Source: an uncultured Bacteroidales bacterium | Lineage (GTDB): Bacteria > Bacteroidota > Bacteroidia > Bacteroidales > P3 | Direction: 5' to 3' | Length of the DNA stretch: 7,295 bases | Assembly: GCA_946540365.1 (NCBI GenBank) | Contig: CAMNIH010000084.1 | Location: forward strand, 1-7,295 | Shown here: positions 1 to 6,022 of the stretch, piece after piece | Numbering within the stretch: the stretch's first letter is position 1 | How the letters are laid out: each line of letters starts with the position of its first letter | Position numbers and translations under genes: made by a program | The notes under the pieces: model-generated | Databases searched by the model: none | What the model was told of the DNA's origin: nothing | What the model saw: the letters and a program-made list of their open reading frames with translations, nothing else

Positions 1-878
1 CCGCGGCCCCAGCGCGGGTCGCGGAAGATGTTGATATTCGGAGTGAAGAAGGTGAGCCCCGTGTAGTCGCCCGTGCCGCCGGTGTCCTGCGCCTGCTGGT
101 ACTTGAGGCGTGCCTCGCGGGCCACGGTGCTGAACACCTCTCGCACCAGCGCGGGCTCGAAGGTGGCGGCCAGCGCTATCGGCATGGGGTACACCGTGGC
201 CAGGCCGGCGCGGCCCACGCCGTGCAACGCCTCGTTCCACCAGCTGTAGGCCGGCAGGCCCAGTCGCTCGATGGCGGGGTTCTGGTGTACCATGAGCGAG
301 AGCTTCTCGTCGAGCGTCAGGCGCTCGATGAGCCATTCCACCCGTTCGTCGAGATCGCGCTGCGGGTCTTGCCAGGGGTAGTCGTAGACGAGCGGCAGCA
401 GCTCGCGCTCGAAGATGTCGCGCCGCACGATGCGGTAGTGGGGGTGGTAGGCCATGTTGAAGGCGCGGCTGTGGTGCTTCACCTTCGAAGGATCGACCGG
501 CGGGAGGCCTTCGGCGCTGCGCAGTACGGCCGATACCAGCTTCTTCAGTGCGATGCGGCCATTCTTGACCAGCACCAGGTTGACCCGCACGAAGTGGCTG
601 TCGCACAGGGTGTATTCGTATAGCGGCCAGTCCGATTCAGCCTCCATGGCTGCCACTTCGCGTTCGATGTACCGGGCGCAGGAGGCGGAGTCCTTGATGA
701 GGTGCCCGGGGCCATAGGTGTCTTGAAACACCAGTTTGTCCAGGTCTTGCTGCTCGGCGGCAGGATAGCGCTGGGCATAGCGCTGCAGGGCTTCATGGCA
801 GGGCGCCTGTGCAGAAGCGCCTATAGGTCCTATAAGTCCTATAAGTCCTATAAGCCTTATATAGAATTGTCTCTTCAT
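1..878 (-). CDS. Secreted fusion: unnamed N-terminal domain + glycoside hydrolase family 3 (partial, C-terminus off window)
   Basis: The first 292 residues are visible; the frame is open at the window edge. Residues 1-25 form a signal peptide (MKRQF start, repeated LIG core, then GASAQA). Residues ~27-162 form a domain I do not recognise by name; its marked motifs are YGPGHL (55-60) and several histidines (H59, H95, H135, H136, H145, H147). From Y167 the sequence is clearly a family 3 glycoside hydrolase: DP at 171-172, a 'RLTLDEK' helix, 'YSWWNEALHGVGRAG', and 'FTPNINIFRDPRWGRG' at the edge. This is the TIM-barrel start typical of Bacteroidales beta-xylosidases and beta-glucosidases, which remove terminal sugars from xylan- or glucan-type oligosaccharides in the periplasm. 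The catalytic nucleophile lies beyond the window, so activity and substrate cannot be judged. The ATG overlaps the tatC stop as ATGA, which fixes the start and implies coupling to the Tat operon. The fusion itself is unusual. Confidence 0.88.
   Translation of the reverse strand, partial: MKRQFYIRLIGLIGLIGPIGASAQAPCHEALQRYAQRYPAAEQQDLDKLVFQDTYGPGHLIKDSASCARYIEREVAAMEAESDWPLYEYTLCDSHFVRVNLVLVKNGRIALKKLVSAVLRSAEGLPPVDPSKVKHHSRAFNMAYHPHYRIVRRDIFERELLPLVYDYPWQDPQRDLDERVEWLIERLTLDEKLSLMVHQNPAIERLGLPAYSWWNEALHGVGRAGLATVYPMPIALAATFEPALVREVFSTVAREARLKYQQAQDTGGTGDYTGLTFFTPNINIFRDPRWGR
822..857 (-). repeat. 9-base tandem repeat encoding the signal-peptide core
   Basis: Four 9-base units (plus strand TATAGGTCC, TATAAGTCC twice, TATAAGCCT). 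On the minus strand they read CTT ATA GGA, giving the LIG-LIG-LIG-PIG hydrophobic core of the signal peptide at residues ~9-20. The unit differs by one base from the intergenic array at 4226-4297. Confidence 0.85.
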
Positions 879-1567
879 TTCTCTACACGTTTAACTATTA
901 GTATGCTCAGTTCCCACAGCAGGTAGATGGGCACCGAGACCAGCGCCAGCGTGAAGGGGTCGCCGGTGGGAGTGATGACGGCGCCGATGACCAGGATGAC
1001 CACGATGGCGTGGCGGCGGTAGCGGCGCATGAACTGCGCCTTCAGCCCCCCGATCTTGGCCAGCAGCCAGCACATCACCGGCAGCTCGAAGACCACCCCC
1101 ATCATCAGACTCATCACGCCCAGCACCGAGATATAGCTGCCGAGGGTGATGCTGTTCTGCACCTCGGCGCTCACCTGGTAGCTGCCGAGGAAGCGCACCG
1201 TGATGGGGAAGATGACGAAGTAGTTGAGCGCCACGCCGCCGAGGAAGAGCAGGTAGCCCGCCGCCACGGCCCGGATGGCCAGCCGCCGCTCGGTGCGGTA
1301 GAGGCCGGGGGCCACGAAGGCGAACATCTGGTAGATGACGTAGGGCGAGACCACGATCAGGCCGGCCCACAGCGCCACCCGCATGTGGATGAGCAGCTGC
1401 TGGGTGAGCTCGATGTTGACCAGCTGCATCCCGGCCGGTTTGGGAGCCAGCACCACGGCGAAGAGCTGCTCCTTGAAGCAGAAGCAACCCACACCAGCCA
1501 CAACCGCCGCCAGTAGCACATACCACAGGCGGCGGCGCAGTTCGTCGAGGTGTTCCCAGAAGGTCAT
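875..1567 (-). CDS. tatC: Twin-arginine translocase subunit TatC
   Basis: TatC is the polytopic receptor of the Tat pathway; it binds the twin-arginine signal peptides of folded proteins at the cytoplasmic face. The 230-residue product is all TatC and somewhat shorter than the ~250-280 usual for the family. It opens with FWEHLDELRRR (the conserved N-terminal EL-R motif that helps bind the RR signal). It then has 'SPYVIYQMFAFVAPGLY' followed by E93 in TERR, the counterpart of the signal-binding glutamate E103 of E. coli TatC. E161 in FELPV is the second conserved glutamate, and ITPTGDPFT with PIYLLWEL closes the protein. Hydrophobic stretches fit six membrane segments. The start codon shares one base with the tatA stop (TGATG), and its own TGA overlaps the next start by four bases. 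No tatB is present, as is usual in Bacteroidetes. Confidence 0.97.
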   Translation of the reverse strand: MTFWEHLDELRRRLWYVLLAAVVAGVGCFCFKEQLFAVVLAPKPAGMQLVNIELTQQLLIHMRVALWAGLIVVSPYVIYQMFAFVAPGLYRTERRLAIRAVAAGYLLFLGGVALNYFVIFPITVRFLGSYQVSAEVQNSITLGSYISVLGVMSLMMGVVFELPVMCWLLAKIGGLKAQFMRRYRRHAIVVILVIGAVITPTGDPFTLALVSVPIYLLWELSILIVKRVEK

Positions 1568-1749
1568 CAGGCCTTGGCGGACGGGTCAGACTTGTCCGAC
1601 TTGTCAGACTCGTCGCTGTCGATGCCGTTCACACCGTCCTTGAAGCTCTTGACACCTTTGCCGAGCCCTTTCATCAGCTCGGGGATCTTCTTGCCGCCGA
1701 AAAGCAGAAGCACCACGACGGCGATGATGACTATTTCCCAACCTCTCAT
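1567..1749 (-). CDS. tatA: Twin-arginine translocase subunit TatA
   Basis: TatA oligomerises around TatC to form the transport site. The 60-residue product has the family plan: a short N-terminal membrane helix (~4-17), the FG hinge at 17-18, then a [20 protein letters not shown] amphipathic helix. In a TatA/TatC-only system this one protein is expected to do the work of both TatA and TatB. The acidic tail (residues ~45-56, [12 protein letters not shown]) comes from a 9-base DNA repeat and is probably disordered. The ATG at 1749 overlaps the upstream reductase stop as ATGA, and the stop overlaps tatC by one base, so all three are likely made from one message. There is no Shine-Dalgarno site, which fits re-initiation by coupled ribosomes. 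Confidence 0.96.
   Translation of the reverse strand: MRGWEIVIIAVVVLLLFGGKKIPELMKGLGKGVKSFKDGVNGIDSDESDKSDKSDPSAKA
1585..1620 (-). repeat. 9-base repeat in the 3' end of tatA
   Basis: Three near-identical 9-base units (GTCAGACTT, GTCCGACTT, GTCAGACTC) and a degenerate fourth (GTCGCTGTC). On the minus strand they encode the [11 protein letters not shown] run of the TatA tail. The period is a multiple of three, so copy-number changes would lengthen or shorten the tail without breaking the frame. Confidence 0.75.
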
Positions 1750-3137
1750 ACCAATGAATCTTTAAGTTTGTTTGTGTAATCCTCTATCATGCGCATCTTG
1801 TCGGGGATGGCGATGTGCTGTGGGCAGTGCTTGAGGCATTCGCCGCAGCCGATGCAGTGGTCGGCCTGGCGCAGGCGCTCGATGCTCTTGCCGTACTCCG
1901 TCAGGAAGGCGCGGCGTGCGCGGCGGAACTCCTTCTGCTCCACGGTGCCCTCGGTGGCGATGTTGCCGTCCGACAGGCTCTTGTTGTAGAACGAGAAGAT
2001 GCCCGGTATGTCGAGCCCGTAGGGGCAGGGCATGCAGTACTGGCAGGTGGTGCAGGGGATGACGGGGAAGTGGGCGTACTCGTCGGCCACGCGGTCCAGC
2101 AGCGCCATCTGGTCGTCGGCCAGCGGCGTGCAGGGGCAGTGGCTGCGCACGTTGTCCTCCACATGCTCCATGGCGCTCATGCCGCTGAGCGACGTCATGA
2201 TGCGGGGGAACATGCCGAGGTAGCGGAAGGCCCACGAGGCCAGGCTCCGCTCGGGCTCGCGCTCCTTCAGCTTGTGTGCCAGCGCGTCGTTGAGGGTCGC
2301 CAGGCGGCCGCCCAGCAGCGGCTCCATGATGACGATGGGAATCTCACGCTTGTCCAACTCGCCGTAGAGGTAGTTGGCGTTGACGTTCTCCTCCTCGATC
2401 TCGTGGGCGTAGAGCCAGTCGACGTAGTTCATCTGGATCTGGGCGAAGTCCCAGTGGTACTTCTCGTGCAGGGCCACCACCTTGTCGAACTCCGACTGCT
2501 GGCCGTGGAACGACCAGCCCAGGTTGCGGATGCGGCCCGCCTCGCGCTCCTTCACGAGGAAGTCGAGCATGCCGTTGTCGACGAAGCGCTTCTCGAAGTC
2601 GCTTGTGCCGTCGGGGTCCACGCCGCCGAAGGAGTGGAGCAGGTAGTAGTCGATGTGGTCCACCTGCAGCTTCTCGAAGCTCTCGCGGTACATCTTCAGG
2701 CTGGCCTCGGGGGTCCAGTTGCGGAAGTTGCTCATCTTGGTGGCGATGAGCCATTTGTCGCGGGGGTGGCGCTTCAGGGCGATGCCGGTGGCCTCCTCCG
2801 ACATGCCGCGCAGGTACACCGGGGCGGTGTCGAAGTAGTTGACGCCGTGCTCGATGGCGTAGTCCACCATGCGGTTGATGAGCTCCTGGTCCAACTTGGC
2901 GTCAGGATTGTCGCGCAGGCTGCCGCCGCCTTCCACAGGCAGGCGCATCATGCCGAAGCCCAGCAGGCTGACCCGCTGGCCGTGGGCATCGCTGCGATAG
3001 GTCATCTGGCCCAGCGGCACCTCGCCGCTCTGGAAGCCCTCGGCCTGCCGGCTGTTGGGGTTCTTGCACCCCGCCGCCACGGCGGCTCCCGCCACGGCCC
3101 CGCCGGCCATCACTTTCAAGAAGTTTCGTCTGTCCAT
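1746..3137 (-). CDS. Tat-exported aldo/keto reductase with C-terminal 2x[4Fe-4S] ferredoxin domain
   Basis: Predicted NAD(P)-type aldo/keto reductase fused to a ferredoxin-like tail, 463 residues. [10 protein letters not shown] (1-10) is a strong twin-arginine signal. AAGC (21-24) resembles a lipobox, so the protein may be a Tat lipoprotein anchored at C24; Ala at -3 makes this less certain. The barrel keeps the usual catalytic set: D103 and Y108 in [10 protein letters not shown]134 in IATKMS, and H168 in YYLLHSF. The iron-sulphur motifs are C362-x2-C365-x2-C368-x2-C371P and C428-x2-C431-x2-C434-x3-C438P. I chose the ATG at 3137 over an in-frame GTG at 3155 because it places the RR motif next to the N-terminus and the upstream codons overlap a tandem repeat. 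The stop overlaps the tatA start (ATGA), so this Tat client is co-expressed with its translocase. An AKR outside the cytoplasm is odd because NADPH is absent there; electrons may come through the Fe-S clusters instead (inference). Substrate unknown. Confidence 0.93.
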   Translation of the reverse strand: MDRRNFLKVMAGGAVAGAAVAAGCKNPNSRQAEGFQSGEVPLGQMTYRSDAHGQRVSLLGFGMMRLPVEGGGSLRDNPDAKLDQELINRMVDYAIEHGVNYFDTAPVYLRGMSEEATGIALKRHPRDKWLIATKMSNFRNWTPEASLKMYRESFEKLQVDHIDYYLLHSFGGVDPDGTSDFEKRFVDNGMLDFLVKEREAGRIRNLGWSFHGQQSEFDKVVALHEKYHWDFAQIQMNYVDWLYAHEIEEENVNANYLYGELDKREIPIVIMEPLLGGRLATLNDALAHKLKEREPERSLASWAFRYLGMFPRIMTSLSGMSAMEHVEDNVRSHCPCTPLADDQMALLDRVADEYAHFPVIPCTTCQYCMPCPYGLDIPGIFSFYNKSLSDGNIATEGTVEQKEFRRARRAFLTEYGKSIERLRQADHCIGCGECLKHCPQHIAIPDKMRMIEDYTNKLKDSLV

Positions 3138-3150
3138 ATTATATTTGCAA

Positions 3151-3192
3151 ATCACTAATCACTATCCACTACCCACTACCCACTACCCACTA
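3151..3192 (-). repeat. Heptamer tandem array directly after the YitT-family stop codon
   Basis: Six 7-base units (plus strand ATCACTA twice, TCCACTA, CCCACTA three times) start immediately past the TAG stop at 3193-3195. On the minus strand every unit begins with TAG. Because 7 is not a multiple of 3, the array places stops in all three frames. It ends 14 bases before the reductase ATG. Confidence 0.9.
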
Positions 3193-4149
3193 CTAACGCT
3201 TGTCGTTCTGCTCTTTGAGCTGCTTGCGTTTCTTGCCGCTCGACCAGAGGCCGTAGACCTCGCTCACGTTGCCGGCCGTCGAGAAGGCGTCGATCTTCTC
3301 CTCCTTCATCCAGTTCAGGATCTTGCTGAATTCGTCCTTGTTGAGCAGCACCTCCAGCTCGATGCTCTTCTCGCCGCTGTAGCCGCCCGTCACCTCGTAG
3401 AGGGTGCAGCCGCGGTGCAGCGTGCCGATGATGTACTGGCGGATGCGCTCATAGTCCTTCGACACGATGCAGAGCCGCTTGTGGTTGTTGAGCGACGCGG
3501 TGAAGTAGTCCACCACCAGTCCGTTGATCCACGTGCCGATGAGGCCGATGATGACCATGCGGAAGGGGTTGATGAAGAACGCCGTGCAGCAGATCACGGC
3601 ACCGGCGATCGAGACCGACGTGCCGATGTCGAAGTGCAGGTACTTGTTCACGATCTTGGCCAGGATGTCGAGGCCGCCGGTCGAGGCGTTGATGCTGAAC
3701 ATCAGGGCCTGCGAGGCACTGAGCAGCAGCACGAAGCAGCACAGGTCGAGCCACGGGTCGCCCATCACGCTCGGCGTGCCCGTCACCGGGTTGGGGTTGG
3801 CGATGCGCTCCCACGGGAAGACGGCATCCCAGAAGTTGGTCAGCGGGCCCAGGATGAGGGCCGTGTAGACCGTCTTGGCGCCGAACTCCTTGTTGATCAG
3901 CAGGAAGGCCATGATCAGCAGCACGATGTTGATGCCCATGATCCAGTTGCCCAGGTTGCCGCCGAAGATGTTCACCAGCACGATGCTCAGACCGCTGATG
4001 GTACCGATGATCAGCTTGCTCGGCACTAAGAAGTAGTAGACTGCCGCCGCCGTGACGGCCATGCCGAGGGTCATGATGACCAGCTCTTTCCAGAATTTGA
4101 AAGTACCCATGTACTTCACAAAGTCGATAAGTGTTTGTTTGATGTTCAT
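3193..4149 (-). CDS. YitT-family membrane protein (DUF161 + DUF2179)
   Basis: A 318-residue membrane protein of the YitT family, whose transport or signalling role is not established. The first ~210 residues hold five or six hydrophobic helices (for example ~22-42, 69-87, 134-153, 177-205), with family motifs such as the glycine-rich 'LIIGTISGLSIV' and 'NASTGGLDILAKI'. Residues ~224-300 form the soluble DUF2179 domain: KRLCIVSKDYERI, the RGCTLYEVTGGYSG turn (GGY 255-257), then AFSTAGNVSEVYG. A lysine/arginine-rich tail ends the protein. An in-frame ATG at 4209 would add 20 residues encoded largely by a palindrome. I prefer 4149 because MNIKQTL gives a normal family N-terminus and the bases before it are A-rich, as in many Bacteroidetes starts. 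The spacing to the reductase downstream (55 bases, filled by a repeat) leaves co-transcription open. Confidence 0.93.
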   Translation of the reverse strand: MNIKQTLIDFVKYMGTFKFWKELVIMTLGMAVTAAAVYYFLVPSKLIIGTISGLSIVLVNIFGGNLGNWIMGINIVLLIMAFLLINKEFGAKTVYTALILGPLTNFWDAVFPWERIANPNPVTGTPSVMGDPWLDLCCFVLLLSASQALMFSINASTGGLDILAKIVNKYLHFDIGTSVSIAGAVICCTAFFINPFRMVIIGLIGTWINGLVVDYFTASLNNHKRLCIVSKDYERIRQYIIGTLHRGCTLYEVTGGYSGEKSIELEVLLNKDEFSKILNWMKEEKIDAFSTAGNVSEVYGLWSSGKKRKQLKEQNDKR

Positions 4150-4185
4150 TATATTTTTTATAGTTTTAAATTTTTGAGGCTGTAG

Positions 4186-4205
4186 AGACGCGGCGTGCCG
4201 CGTCT
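4186..4205. repeat. REP-like palindrome upstream of the YitT-family gene
   Basis: A near-perfect 20-base palindrome: stem AGACGCGGC, two-base loop GT, stem GCCGCGTCT. It lies between the polyferredoxin stop and the YitT-family start. No T-run follows on the minus strand, so it is not a canonical intrinsic terminator, though a hairpin in the message is likely. Confidence 0.75.
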
Positions 4206-4225
4206 GCATTGATTTAATGTTTATG

Positions 4226-4297
4226 GGTCTTATGGGTCTTATAGGTCTTATAGGTCTTATAGGTCTTATAGGTCTTATTGGTCTTATTGGTCGCTTA
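4226..4297. repeat. 9-base tandem array spanning the polyferredoxin stop codon
   Basis: Seven units of GGTCTTATA or one-base variants (GGTCTTATG, GGTCTTATT), then a degenerate eighth unit, GGTCGCTTA, whose last three bases are the TAA stop of the polyferredoxin gene on the minus strand. The array would read as GLI repeats on the plus strand, but no real plus-strand gene is supported. It is the same repeat family as 822-857. Confidence 0.9.
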
Positions 4298-5821
4298 TAT
4301 TTCTGTGTGCTGTTCTCTTCCTTCTACGTAGATGGCCGTCATGGGGCGTGCGGGGCAGTAGTACTCGCAGGCGCCGCAGCCGAGGCATTTGGCCTCGTTG
4401 ACCGCCGGCATCGGATGTCCCTGCTCGTTGGTCACCATGCTGATGGCCGCCGCCGGACAGTGGCGGGCGCAGGCGCCGCACTGGTCCTTGCCGGTGGCCG
4501 ACAGGCAGTTGTCCTTCAGCACCACGGCCACGCCGATCGAGATGGCCGTCTTCTCCTCCTTGCTGACGGGCCGTATGGCGCCGGCCGGGCACACCTCGCT
4601 GCAGCGCGTGCAGGCCGTGCGGCAGTAGCCGTCGGTGTAGTGCATCTCGGGCTGCAGCAGGCTCTCCAGCTTGGTCGAGGGGCGCAGCACATGCTCCGGG
4701 CACTGGCTGACGCACAGCTGGCAGCTGGTGCAGTGGCTGGCGAAGTGCTTCAGGCTCTGGGCGCCGAAGGGCTTGAGTGGCGTCTTGCGCTCGGGGACCG
4801 TCTTGCCGGCGATGGCCGCCAGGCCGCCGTCCAGCTTCTGCTCCTGCGCCTGCACCGCCATCGTGGCACCCACGGCCGCCGTGGCGGCCATGAACTTGCG
4901 GCGCGAGGAATCTATGCTTTCCGTTTTTTGCTCCCCTTCGAGGGGAGCTGTGTACCTTCCGCTTTTCTTGTTTTTTTGCTCCCCTTCGAGGGGAGCTGTC
5001 CGCAGGACTGAGGGGTGCCTTCTTTCCTCGTTTTTTTGCTCCCCTTCGAGGGGAGCTGTCCGCAGGACTGAGGGGTCGTTCCGCTTGCCGCTCAGCGTGA
5101 TGGCACCTGTCGGGCACTGGGCCAGGCAGTTCCAGCAGTCCACGCAGCGCGAGTGGTCCACCCGCTTGCCGCCGTCGATGTCGATACACATCGCCTTGCA
5201 GCCGTGCTCGCACTTGTGGCAGCCCACGCACTTGTCGGCGTCGATCCGGATGCCGAACAGGCGGTAGCGGCTCACCAGGCTCAGCAGCGACCCCACGGGG
5301 CAGATGGTGTTGCACCACAGGCGCCCCATCGTGAAGCTCATCAGGCCGATGACCGCCAGCGTGGCGATGGCCACCCACTGGATGGTGCCGCCGGCATGCA
5401 GGCCGGTGACCATGCGGGCGTAGGCGCTGTAGGGGGCGATCAGCACGGCGAGGCTGTTCAGCCCCACCAGCATGGCCGCCACGAAGAGCGCCAGCACCGT
5501 GTAGCGCAGCCAGTTGGCCGGCTTGCGGTAGCGGTAGGGACGCTTCTTGCCGAAGACGAGCTTGTGGGCCCAGACGAAGAGGTCCTGGAAGACCCCCATC
5601 GGGCACACCACGGCGCAGTAGAAGCGGCCTATGACCAGCGTCACCACCAGCACGGCGGCCGCCAGGCCGAAGCTGCCGGCCAGCAGGGCCGGCAACAGCT
5701 GCACCTTGGGCATCCAGCCCAGCCACTGGCGCAGCACGCCCGTGGCGTCGAGCAGCAGCGCCGTGATACCCAGCAGCATCAGCGCCGCCAAAACAATGCG
5801 AATGTATTTCAATCCTTTCAT
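4295..5821 (-). CDS. Membrane polyferredoxin, NapH-like + NapG-like fusion with internal twin-arginine motif
   Basis: A 508-residue electron carrier in two modules. Module one (~1-240) resembles NapH quinol dehydrogenases. It has four membrane helices (~8-28, 45-65, 107-130, 147-165), two CxxxCP motifs after helices (C69/C73 and C170/C174), and two [4Fe-4S] motifs (C198, C201, C204, C208; C226, C229, C232, C236). In NapH this part faces the cytoplasm. Residues ~241-304 are a linker containing three in-frame copies of a DNA palindrome (PSVLRTAPLEGEQK). SSRRKFM (305-311) is an internal Tat motif followed by an Ala-rich stretch ending in AVQAQ, a possible cleavage site. Module two (~330-508) resembles NapG and has four [4Fe-4S] motifs (C364-374, C400-411, C439-455, C479-489), expected in the periplasm. 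It probably moves electrons from quinol across the membrane; the partner is unknown. A similar two-module layout occurs in other Bacteroidales (from memory). Confidence 0.93.
   Translation of the reverse strand: MKGLKYIRIVLAALMLLGITALLLDATGVLRQWLGWMPKVQLLPALLAGSFGLAAAVLVVTLVIGRFYCAVVCPMGVFQDLFVWAHKLVFGKKRPYRYRKPANWLRYTVLALFVAAMLVGLNSLAVLIAPYSAYARMVTGLHAGGTIQWVAIATLAVIGLMSFTMGRLWCNTICPVGSLLSLVSRYRLFGIRIDADKCVGCHKCEHGCKAMCIDIDGGKRVDHSRCVDCWNCLAQCPTGAITLSGKRNDPSVLRTAPLEGEQKNEERRHPSVLRTAPLEGEQKNKKSGRYTAPLEGEQKTESIDSSRRKFMAATAAVGATMAVQAQEQKLDGGLAAIAGKTVPERKTPLKPFGAQSLKHFASHCTSCQLCVSQCPEHVLRPSTKLESLLQPEMHYTDGYCRTACTRCSEVCPAGAIRPVSKEEKTAISIGVAVVLKDNCLSATGKDQCGACARHCPAAAISMVTNEQGHPMPAVNEAKCLGCGACEYYCPARPMTAIYVEGREQHTEI
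4930..5076. repeat. Three palindromic elements inserted in frame in the polyferredoxin linker
   Basis: A 19-base hairpin (stem GCTCCCC, loop TTCGA, stem GGGGAGC) occurs three times, at 4930-4948, 4978-4996 and 5038-5056. Copies two and three continue identically for 20 more bases, including a second small palindrome, GTCC-GCA-GGAC, ending in GAGGGGT (to 5016 and 5076). A run of 6 or 7 T flanks each copy on the low-coordinate side. Copies are 48 and 60 bases apart, both multiples of three. On the minus strand they encode PSVLRTAPLEGEQK (residues 250-263 and 270-283) and a short TAPLEGEQK copy (291-299). Confidence 0.93.
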
Positions 5822-5854
5822 AAACAGTTATAAATTCTCAATTTTTTTTAACGG

Positions 5855-5913
5855 CGAATTACTCGAATTACTCGAAGGCTACGCAGGTCAAATTTCAGCG
5901 AATTACTCGAATT
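5855..5913. repeat. CGAATTACT 9-base repeats in the polyferredoxin upstream region
   Basis: Two full CGAATTACT units plus CGAA at 5855-5876, and one more unit plus CGAATT at 5899-5913. The two clusters are separated by 22 bases. They lie within 100 bases upstream of the polyferredoxin start, so they sit in its probable leader or promoter region. I could not identify a convincing promoter box here. Confidence 0.7.
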
Positions 5914-5931
5914 GCCTACGGCTGGTATTGT

Positions 5932-6022
5932 CTTAACTCCTTTAACTTCTTAACTCCTTAACTTCTTTAACTTCTTAACACTTAACACTTAACACTTAAC
6001 ACTCAACTCTCAACTCTTAACT
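5932..6022 (-). repeat. Tandem TTAA-type array downstream of and across the regulator stop codon
   Basis: Twelve units. Five of 8-9 bases (CTTAACTC, CTTTAACTT and similar, 5932-5973) are followed by seven heptamers (CTTAACA four times, CTCAACT twice, CTTAACT; 5974-6022). The last heptamer contains the regulator's own TAA stop (6017-6019), and the array pattern extends a few bases into its last codons. On the minus strand every unit contains a stop triplet: TAA in ten and TGA in two. Confidence 0.9.

Noticed and set aside
3138..3155. GTG start of the reductase six codons upstream
   Set aside because: It lies in the heptamer array and would push the RR motif away from the N-terminus. The ATG at 3137 gives a standard Tat signal.
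1815..3158. A 447-codon open frame on the plus strand
   Set aside because: It is antisense to the aldo/keto reductase. Its composition is the low-complexity Ala/Val/His/Leu-rich sequence expected from reading GC-rich DNA backwards, while the minus frame has a Tat signal, catalytic residues and eight cluster cysteines.
4217..5011. A 264-codon plus-strand frame starting with repeated GLI
   Set aside because: The GLI run is the translated 9-base array. The rest is antisense to the polyferredoxin and has no recognisable domain.
4930..5056. Intrinsic terminators formed by the three GC hairpins
   Set aside because: The T-runs precede the hairpins on the plus strand, and on the coding (minus) strand A-runs follow them. 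Neither gives the stem-then-U-run order of a terminator, and they lie inside a gene that stays open.
4284..5726. A 480-codon minus-strand frame overlapping the polyferredoxin
   Set aside because: It is a frame-shifted shadow rich in Arg, Gly, Pro and Ala. The frame used for the called gene contains all Fe-S motifs and membrane helices.
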